Made by a program: the position numbers and the translations under genes. Below, piece by piece: positions 52,771-61,400 of a stretch of DNA of 64,000 nt. The stretch is taken from the NCBI GenBank assembly GCA_004154925.1, contig QJNS01000160.1, positions 1-64,000 of the forward strand, given 5' to 3'. The DNA is from Monosporascus cannonballus. Lineage: Eukaryota > Ascomycota > Sordariomycetes > Xylariales. Within the stretch, counting starts at the first letter, position 1. Each line of letters begins with the position of its first letter. The notes below the pieces were generated by a model. That model saw nothing but the letters and a program-made list of their open reading frames with translations, was not told the DNA's origin and did not search any database.

Positions 52771-53878
52771 TTTCTTAGGCGTTAACGTCGCTATATATTT
52801 TAACATCCGGAAGTTTCTTTATTTTTTCCCGTACGGCTTTTTATTTTTTTATTAAGGCGCATACCTTTATATGTTGGAAAGCGTTATTTGGCAAGTTCGG
52901 CAGCTAGGTGTTTTGCGGCAGTTATTTTTCAAAAGCGTATATAAGTTTACGGCACGATTCCGGGGGCCAAATGTACGTTAACCATTTCGCGAAATAAAGG
53001 AAACGATATTTTCCATTAAGTTTTAAAAAGCTTATAGCGTCTTTTAACGAAAGTTCCTTTAAGGTTGCGAACATTCCGTACGAACTTTTTCGTTTTAATT
53101 ATTTCCGTTAATATACGATTATTAAATATTATTTCCCGTATTATTCGAACGGTATAATAAAAATCCCAAATATTTCGGCGCACGTTAACTTTATTAATTT
53201 ACCTTTGGCTTATATTAAGTTTAATCGTATAAAAACGGCGATTAAAAATTATTATACCGTTAAACGCCTTTAAATTTCGGGAATATTATAGACGTAAAAG
53301 CGAACGTATGCGTCGTATTATCTTAAGTATTATTTCGAAAAAATTAAATATTTTACGTTAATAAGGTTTAAACCGGCGATATATTTAATCCGTATCGTAT
53401 TTACGGTATTTTCGTTTGTAAAAACAAATTCTCTTAATAACCGAACGATTTTTTAAATCGAAAAATTATCGTTTAGGTAGAAAAAATTTAGTTTCCGTAA
53501 ATATGATAAAAGGAGCTTTACGTTTACGGTAGCGTTAATCTAGTTCCAAAACGAGGTATAATAGAAGGATAATATAGCCCATTTTTTCGTACTTAATTCC
53601 TTGCGATTACCTTATTTAATAGCGATTTGAATAACGGCGGCTATAATAGCTGTTACCCCCGAGGATTTTGCGGCTGTGTTTTCCTTAAAATCCTTCGTAG
53701 GTATCGTTGCCGGCAGGTATAATGTATTTTAGGCGTTAGGATTAACGTATTGCCATATATTACAGAAGCGAGCGTAGTAACGGAATTAGGTGAACCAATC
53801 GGGCCAGATCTTTCCGTTGGAAAGTTTTTTTCCGGTAACGGCGATTACGGCGGTATTGGCTGGATTAATTAACATCAT
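52771..53878 (-). pseudogene. Gag-like gene of Copia-like element N, RIP-broken and truncated
   Basis: The minus strand, probably from the ATG at 53878, reads MMLINPANTAVIAVTG, then GKIWPDWFT, a stop, FRYYARFCNIWQYVNPNA. This resembles the Copia Gag start (tryptophan-rich W..W..F....R...IW.Y..P). It continues with LPATIPTKDFKENTAA and a long moderately readable frame. The few stops lie at positions that CAA/CAG to TAA/TAG would produce. RIP is milder here than in the Gypsy elements. The gene is cut at 52766-52770 by the insertion of O. Confidence 0.7.
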
Positions 53879-53997
53879 TAACGGGAAGTTAAAAGGTTGA
53901 ATAAAAGGATTAATCGAAACGGAATAGCGAAGATCGGGAAAGGAACGGACGAACTGTGCACTCCTTAATTAAGTAATCTAGTTATCTTGGGGCAACT

Positions 53998-54019
53998 AGC
54001 GCTGCCGGGCTTATAACCA
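53998..54019 (-). other. Half-tRNA(iMet) primer-binding site of element N
   Basis: Directly inside the 5' LTR, the plus strand reads AGCGCTGCCGGGCTTATAACC. This is close to the 5' half and anticodon stem-loop of initiator Met-tRNA (GCGC..GGGCTCATAACC), so the element strand is complementary to it. Priming by an internal tRNA fragment is known for Copia itself. The LTR here lacks the terminal CA seen in the partner. Confidence 0.6.
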
Positions 54020-54184
54020 TTACACTTACTAAGGATCAGATACACAGCTCTTGAGGTTATATTGACTTGTTTAAATCTAGGAAGCGTTAATCCCATTTGT
54101 TGTGGGCGATCCACGGATATAGGGCTCCGGGAAGGAATAACAATCACCCGAAGACCCTAGCTAGGGGTGCCCTTTTCCATGACA
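54020..54184 (-). repeat. 5' LTR of Copia-like element N
   Basis: 165 bp, matching 34318-34484, ending CATGACA and followed by TSD ATAAT. The inner two bases are missing relative to the partner. Confidence 0.88.
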
Positions 54185-54468
54185 ATAATGCATTATATTT
54201 CAGTGATTTCGTATACTATGGCACAGCACCAAATCAAATGGACGAGGGTTACTGTGTCGAAAATTCCGCTTCCCTTAGAGCCGATTTTCGCAATTGGATC
54301 TTGGCTGGCCCAAATAGCAGAGTAAAGAAAGGTAAGCGCATTATGCGGTCCGTGCATATAGCCCCGTCTCTAAAACCCCCTCTCAATTTGTATGGCCCGT
54401 ACGAGATCTGGCGATGCGCTGAGGCCCTTGAAGCTTTAGTTTGTGACCTGACCTTATCGTCGACCTAG
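54185..54468 (+). other. Host DNA once adjacent to the enoyl reductase; possible gene fragment
   Basis: Non-RIP sequence that joined directly to 34317 before element N inserted. A plus-strand frame is open throughout (residues such as ALYFSDFVYYGTAPNQMDEG and RADFRNWILAGPNSRVKKGK) and ends at TAG 54466-54468. No family is recognised, the frame has no start of its own outside the LTR, and it may be chance. It is listed because it is the only unique DNA right of the cluster. Confidence 0.35.
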
Positions 54469-54625
54469 TTCGCCGTCGACTTGCAAGCCCAGCAAGCTTT
54501 GAAGCCCTAAAGCCCTGGAAGCCCTGGAAGCCCTAGGTCTTAAGCTGACCTTATCGTTAACTTGGCTGTCTGTCGACGTGGCTAACCGTCGACCTGGCTA
54601 ACTGTTAACTTGGTTGATTATTTTG
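54450..54625. repeat. Degenerate minisatellite (GTCGAC and GCCCTGGAA units)
   Basis: The block has repeated CTTATCG..GACCT and GTCGAC..GGCTAAC units, with several copies of GTCGAC and two of its RIP-type variant GTTAAC. It also holds a run of AAGCCCT(GG) units at 54500-54535. Short, imperfect, no coding. Confidence 0.6.
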
Positions 54626-54765
54626 CAACTGCCGAGTTAAAAGGGGATTCCGGAATGTATAAGGCGTACGAGGCTTACGTTAACCGGTCGAGTAAGTCGA
54701 AATTCGCGAGACGCCCCTCTTTTTGCCCGGTATTGGACCTAACCAGTAACGATTAAACCCTTAAC
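54626..54765. other. Unique spacer, nothing recognised
   Basis: 140 bp of moderately G+C-rich sequence with no gene or repeat signal. Confidence 0.5.
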
Positions 54766-54971
54766 TGTCAGGTGCCAAGGTGCGGCACCCTTGCTGGGGC
54801 CCAGCGACCCATCAGTGTGGCTCCAGTTTGTGTATATATAGGGGGGCTTCGCCCCCGAGTAGTTAGAAAAGGGTAGGCATTAATGGTTATTTATTTATTA
54901 TCCATATTATGAATAACCTGCTGGGTTGCTTTTTCTGTCTTTTATTCCGTATTTTATTTTTTTCCTTAACA
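54766..54971 (+). repeat. Putative 5' LTR of another retroelement
   Basis: 206 bp from TGTCAGGTGCC to CCTTAACA, with a central TATATATA, a GGGGGCTTCGCCCCC hairpin and an A+T-rich 3' part: a typical small fungal LTR layout. It is followed by a gag-like frame on the same strand. No TSD can be tested because the other end was not found. Confidence 0.6.
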
Positions 54972-55050
54972 TATTAATGCCTTTACCCATCCGTACGGAC
55001 CGTTAGGGAAAAAATAGTCTATAGCGACTTACGTACCAGGACATCGAACA

Positions 55051-55985
55051 ATGGTGGGAAAAAAACGCAAAGTAGCAACCTTGCGGGGTATAGCCAGCTA
55101 ATCCGAGGATTCCCCGACGATAAAAATAAAAATACCACCCGAATCGTTAACCATATATCAGGTCCCAGAAGTTATCGCTTTATTATCAGAAAAGGAGCTG
55201 GACCGTAAGATCCAAAAAGGGAGGAAATAACGGAAAGTACAAAGAAAACGATAATATTTGGCAGCATTGAAAAGGACCCCCGAAGCGGAGTTATAGTAAG
55301 GCCCATTTTAGGGTATCGTTACCTACCTTACGGTATAAAGAGGTTTCCCGGGCAAAATTAACAAGTTTCTTTATTAATTTAAAGATTCGCTTTACGTTAT
55401 TAGCTTTGGATTTCCTTACGGACGTAACGAAAGTAATATAAGCTAACATTTATTTCGAGAACCCATATGCCAGAAAATGGTCGAAATTTCTGACCTTTAA
55501 AAGAAATAACGAGCTAGCGGCGTTAACGTAATAGGAATTCGAAACTTAATTAAAAAGGGATATCGAAAATAAAGGGATGCGCGGTTTTATAATTAACGTT
55601 AAATTAGGGAACTTATAATAACCATTCTGAAAAAAATTTACAACTTTGTTAAACTAATACGAAACGATAAAGGCCGAGGATCCAGACGATTTTCCAGAAA
55701 AAATACAGATAATATAATTATTACTTAAGTTTACCACTAAATTATAAAGCGAAATTATTAAAAAAATATTTCCGAAAATTAAAAGGGATTTAATAACGAA
55801 AACGGAACGGGCAAAATTAATCCTTATTATTTTACACGAAATAAGTTTGACGAAAAGAAAAAGGGAAATAAAGAAATTAAAAAGGCTATACTGGCGCATA
55901 ACTAAGCCTAAACCGGGGACGTACTGGCGAGTCGACAATTTATTAACTTTATTAGCCCCATTATTACTATTAAAAAAAGGCTAGT
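55051..55985 (+). pseudogene. Gag-like gene downstream of the putative LTR, RIP-broken
   Basis: From ATG 55051 the frame reads MVGKKRKVATLRGIAS, a stop, SEDSPTIKIKIPPESL and on. Further on are pieces such as LKIRFTLLALDFLTDVTKV, NPYARKWSKFLTFKRN and ERAKLILIILHEISL. The helical, Lys-rich character and the position after an LTR suggest a capsid-type Gag. All stops seen are TAA/TAG at Gln-like positions. It is cut near 55990-56030, before the Tc1 relic. The family is not certain. Confidence 0.5.
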
Positions 55986-56159
55986 ACGAGGCCCATATCG
56001 AACCGAGTAAACGGCCGTAAAAAGCTTATATAGTCGGGGTACAAAAGTCTCGGTTTTGTCTCCATACCCCATATTTCCAACTACCACCTTTATAATTTCA
56101 CTTATATATTTTTTTATTAACTCTTAATAAAATAATTAGCGATTTCAATTACTTATAGA

Positions 56160-56960
56160 TAAATAAATTACGCATACGGTAAATTACTCTAATATTTCGT
56201 ATACCAGCCCTAAGTTATAATTATAATTTCGATCCGCCTTAATATACTATTTATTAAATTATTTAAAATATTTTTTACGAACTTTTCCTATATAACAATT
56301 ATAATAGCAATAAATAAATCTAATGCTTTTTGCGTATTGCCGAATAATCTAAATTTTGATTCTTTTTTTTAAATGCGCTTTTGTAATAATTTTTATACGT
56401 TTTCAATAAGGTTTAAATCGGGCGAATATAAAGGTTACTTTAGTATTTCGACGGCCTGCCTTTAAAGCTATTCCTTTACGATTCGGGCAGTATAGACGGG
56501 AATATTATTTTGCATAAAAATAAAGTCGTTATGGAGATATTCGGGAAGGTATTCGTCGAGGTAATTACGATAAATACGGCCGGTTATTCCGCCCCGGGCG
56601 GCCCCGGGGTCTTTATTAAGGGCTATTAGGAAATTCCGTTTTCCATACCGGATACCACCCCAAAATATTTACGTCTGGCCGGTTTTTTTATATCAGGGCT
56701 ATATATATTTGGGTAATAAACGGGATTTTTTTATTTAAAAAGACGATTAATAATTGGCGTAATAATTAAGATAAAAAAATATCATATTAATAATTTATTC
56801 GACAGAAAACTTATTACGCCCGTTTACCGCAATTACGGTCCATATTTATTTTATTATTAAATAAAATTTTCTATTATTATTCGAAAGGTTTATTACGGTA
56901 TTCCAAAACCTAAGAAAGCCTTTGCTTTATATATTCCGGAATTAAAAACAAACGTTAAAA
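56160..56960 (-). pseudogene. Tc1-type DD34E transposase relic
   Basis: The minus strand reads IFWGGIRYGKRNFL, then GAARGGITGRIYRNYLDEYL, FMQNNIPVYTARIV and YSPDLNLIENV. These are the second Asp and the Glu regions of a Tc1/mariner catalytic core. The Asp codon is now AAT (56507-56509) and the Glu is at 56402-56404, exactly 34 residues apart, as in Tc1. In-frame TAG/TAA sit where Trp or Gln is expected. Terminal inverted repeats and the TA target could not be found, and the N-terminal half is unreadable. Confidence 0.8.
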
Positions 56961-57155
56961 TACGTATTAATATATTATCCTTTTCCGGCAAAGCTATCGT
57001 ATTAAAATTTACCTAAAAATATGTAAATAATATAATTTAATAAATTTAACAATAAATATAAAAAGATTAAAATTAATAAATTGCTATAAATACCATTTAT
57101 AAATTGGCCGAAATTTATATGGGCGACCCGAACGTAATAAAGATTAGGCTAAATT

Positions 57156-57536
57156 TTAACGCGTATAGCGATTATAAACGCCCCAAACGGTAATAAGGGG
57201 TATTCCGTATTTTCTCACGATTTCGGTAAAGCCGTTATCTAAATCTTTTTCGGACTTCCATCTCGTTCTTATATAAGGTAACCATTCTTTTCGCGAAGCA
57301 ATTGGACCCAAATTAGGTTGTTTACTTATGATTAAAATATAAAAGGTGTTGGCGTTAAAGTAAAAGAAATACTCATTTTTGTAAAGCGTGCAGAAATTTA
57401 CCGAGACTTTTCCACCCCCACTGTAATAACCGTACGATATTATAACTGCGGAAAAAAATATATAAGGCTTAATTGTCCCGAAATAAAGTATTTTAAATAT
57501 AAAAAGCCCGGATATAAAGGAAATGATTATTAACAA
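57156..57536 (-). pseudogene. Open frame with P450 N-terminus-like segment, 126 codons
   Basis: The longest clean frame in the right flank. Its first 70 codons are low-complexity and look non-coding. Then it reads QPNLGPIASRKEWLPYIRTR, WKSEKDLDNGFTEIVRKYGI and PLITVWG. The layout (Pro-rich entry, EWLP, a helix, D..G...I.RKYG.P) resembles the region after the membrane anchor of fungal P450s. This 57170-57310 segment is richer in G+C than its surroundings. No downstream P450 motif follows. It may be a relic of a second cluster P450 or a chance resemblance. Confidence 0.3.
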
Positions 57537-58213
57537 AATCGAAATTCCTTAATAACTGGGTCGAATAATACATTACTTACGGTATAAAAGGCTTAAGTTA
57601 TGGAATAAAAGGCCCCAGGTTTTCGGCCCAAGTTCGAAAAAATAATTAGGTTTCGAATTAAAAAAAAATTAAGTATAAAAATTTTCGAATCGTAACGGTA
57701 TTATTTATTTTATTCGTAATAAAGTATTGAGATAATTACGAACCACTTAAATTATAAATATTTCATATCCAAATCTAAGCCGAACATAAGTAAGTTAAAT
57801 AAAATAGTTAATTAACTTCGATTTAAAAATTTATTATAAGAAAAACCGTCAAAACCCGGTAAATAAGTTATTAAGAGGTCCGGATTGAAAGGATATATTT
57901 GCAAAATAAGAAGTAAATACATAAGTTTTATCTTATTTCCCGGAAAAATTCAAAATAATATCCGCGGGGCTATTGGCGATAAATATTAAAACAATAAAAG
58001 TTCCGGGCTGCTAACAGGTAAACGGTTACTTAATAACAGCTTAAAAGCTAGGATATATTTTATTATTAATTATATTAAAAAATAAAATTAGCTAAAACAA
58101 TTTATTATAAAGTTTATATAAATAATTTAGTAAATAAATTATTTTGTAAACTCGTTAATATAAAAATAATACTGTAATAAGCGGGCCGCTACAAAATATA
58201 TTTGGTAAATAGG
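57537..58213. other. A+T-rich, RIP-like DNA, nothing recognised
   Basis: No open frame, LTR boundary or domain could be read. Confidence 0.5.
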
Positions 58214-58480
58214 TGTGATGGAGCTATATGGAGCTCTATTATGGAGCACCGAACAAACGCCGATACCAGGCAGCATTAGCGCAACGCCTTATATGCGAAT
58301 ATATATATAATTATATTTTAATCTTTTTTTTCTTTTAAGCTGGAAAATAAACTTTTATTGGCAATTAATTGCAGACCGCTTCGGTAAAGCTTTTTATATA
58401 TTTTTTAGCTCTCTATTTAGCAAAGCAAAAAACGTTCGGGATTAAATATTAGGATTTTCGAACGTTTTTTACGGGGCCTA
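58214..58480 (+). repeat. Probable 5' LTR of element D, right boundary uncertain
   Basis: Starts TGTGATGGAGC and includes a palindromic GGAGCTATATGGAGCTC, a TATATATATA block and a moderately G+C-rich start. It precedes the plus-strand element D. The inner end could not be fixed and no partner LTR lies in the window. Confidence 0.45.
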
Positions 58481-61400
58481 GCAAGGGGCCCTTATCGACC
58501 CAGAGTTATAAAAGGTATTTAACGTTATAACAGAAATTTTAATAAGTTCGATAGCAGTTATAGAATAACGTATAAATTATTAATTCGAGAAAAGCTCAAA
58601 GAAAATCAAACCAATTTTGTAAGTATATAAAAACGTAATATAGGACAAATAAGGAATTAATATAAACGGCCGAATAATTTAAAAACCGCTTAATGATTTA
58701 TCAGAAGTTTATTATTTAATTATAAATTTAAAACGTGATAATCTTCATAAATATTAACCTTTCCTTAACTTAATAACGATCGGAAACGTAATTAGGTTAT
58801 ATCGTAAAAACGGTTCGAATAACCGAGTTAATAATAGGAGTAAAATAAAAACCGTTATTGTGGCCGAAAAGGTTTAACAAGACAAAAAAGAAATTCCCCG
58901 AGTAATACGTGTATATAACTTATAAATTCGAAATAAACATTATTTTCATAAAAACAATTCGTAAATAATTTTACGGTATATACGCAGAGTTCGAAATTAA
59001 TATATAACGTATAATTGTTATTTATTATATTATCGGAAGCCTAAATAATATTTGTAATTCCGTTAGTTTTTTTTAAATATTATACGATTAATATAATAAT
59101 TAATATAAAAATTAAAAGGTAACTAAACGTTTTTAGAATTTAAAATAAAACGATAACGCGAAATTTTTAATATTTTATCCTTTATTCGAAAAGATATTAA
59201 TACATATAAAAACATTTACCTGGTTAACGGAAGCAAAATTTACGTTTTTAAAAGGAATATTAATTAAAAAGCTTATTTAAGGTTTAATTTTAATGGACGT
59301 TTTTAAAAGTTATAATATATAAGTAAATAAGGAAATAACAATTACCGGACGCATTAAAGGAATAATGACGTAAAAAAATAAATAACTTTTTAATAATTTA
59401 ATTAAGCTGTATTAATTAAGCCGGAAATAACCTAAATAACGATATAAGTATAATAGGTATTTCGACAGTAAAATGGCAAAAATAAGCATTCTAAACCATA
59501 TTTTTAACGACGAAATAATACGCGTAATAAATAATTTAAAAGGAACGAAACGGCCGTAAAACGAAGGGCCTTTACCTATGTTATAAATGTTCTAATTATA
59601 AGGTAAACCGTTACCCGTTTCTATGAATAAAAAAACCTTAAAAAAGGATCAGTTTATTAAAAATATATAAGGACGAAAAATTGATATTTGAAAACGAAAA
59701 AGGAAAAAAGTAATTTTTAAATATCGGCGTATTTAAAAACGAAAAGCGACTTAGGAAGAAGTAAAAATTGCGAAATAAAACATGGATAATATTTTATTTA
59801 TTATTAATAGATGTATTGATTAAAACAATTTGTAAAATATTTGGTAATTAGGGATAAAATATTTTGCCGTAATAAAAGAAACGTTTGTAAAACGTTTATT
59901 GTTATTATATATTTTAATAAAATTACGCGGATTAAAAGAAATTTGAAAAAGAAAGTCGCTAACGGTAAGGAGAAATTAAAGAAATAATATATATAAATAT
60001 AGATGTCGACTGCTTCGAAATTAAGACATTTGTATATATTATTAAGGGCCTTAATTACCCCTTAATTTTAAAAAGGTTTCAAATAAACTATTATAACGTT
60101 ATATACGTATTGTAAAAATACTTTTTAACGGTAAACGCAGTTAGTTATATAAGGGTTTACAAAAAGATATAAGGCCTAAAAAAGTAACATATAAATAACT
60201 TGCGAAACGAAAAGAATGTTAATTACCGTTTTTAGGCCGGAATTTCGGAAAATAAAAAAGATTAAAAACATTAAATAAGAAGTTTAATGATTTTTAATTA
60301 TTTTAACCGATGTTAATAAAGCGTTAACACCTAAGAAAAAAATAAAGGTTAACGAAAAGCATCCGTTTAGGTTAAAAGCGTTTTGGAAGTTATTTGATAA
60401 AAAATTAGATAACGTTTTATTTTTATCATGTCCCGGAATAAATTATGCGATTTTGTTATATAAAAATAAAATAAAAAAATATTAATATTATAAGGACCTT
60501 TATATGGTATAACTAAGCACAAATCATTAGCCTTAACGAAAACCTTAACGGAATTTTTAAATAAAAGGTATATCCGCGGAAGTAATTCGCCCGTAAAGGT
60601 TCCGGTTTTAATTATAAAGAAACCCGGAAAAAAATTACGTTTTTATTATAATTCTCGTGGGTTAAATATAATAACCGAAAAAAAACCGTCACTTTTTATT
60701 TTTTATTCCGGAAACCTTAAAAGTATTTTTTAAATATTAAATAATTTACGAAAATAAATGTACGAATAACGTTTTATAAAATTAGGATTAAGAAAAAAAC
60801 GAATAAAAAACGGTATTCCGAAGGCATTTCGGTTTATACGAATAACTAATAATACCGTTCGGCTTATACGGGATTCCTACGATAGTTTAGCGACATGTTA
60901 ATAAGGTTTTAAAGGAGTATCTCGACATTTTCTGCTTAATATATGTAGACAACATCTTTATTTTTTCTTCCGGATTTAAGGAGGATTATATGTAAAAAAT
61001 AAATTTTTTTAAGCCGCTTTAAAAAAACGGGTTTAAATCTAGATATTTCCAAATACGAATTCGCCGTAAAAATAACAAAATATTTTGGATTTATTATAGA
61101 TACCGAAAAAAGGATATAAATGGGCCCCGAAAATTAGGTGCGATTAAAAAGTAAAAGTTCTTAACACGCTTAAGAAAATTCGAAATTTCTTAGAATTTGT
61201 AAATTTTTACTGCAATTTTATAGCTTATTACGCGGATATATCGGTACCATTAATAACCTTAACCCGAAAAAGAATCGTACTCCATTAAGAGAAAAAAATA
61301 ACGTTTGAAGTTTTTAAAAACGCCTTTATAACGGAACAGATTTTGGCGTAATAAAATCTCGAAAAATTTATAATATTAAAAGTAAATTATTTAAGTATAA

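Larger units (their letters stand above)
34318..54184 (-). mobile_element. Short Copia-like LTR element N, split by nested insertions
   Basis: LTRs at 34318-34484 and 54020-54184 are nearly identical and are flanked by a perfect TSD, ATAAT (34313-34317 and 54185-54189). Without the 17.9 kb Gypsy insertion, the internal region is only about 1.6 kb (34485-34868 plus 52771-54019). It contains a half-tRNA primer site, a decayed gag on the minus strand and a purine-rich tract next to the 3' LTR. No RT, integrase or protease was seen, so it is a non-autonomous or deleted element. It inserted in the 3' flank of the enoyl reductase gene. Confidence 0.88.

Noticed and set aside
54097..54184. 5' part of the plus-strand frame running into 54468
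   Set aside because: It begins inside the LTR of element N and does not start with ATG; LTR and host DNA are fused by chance.
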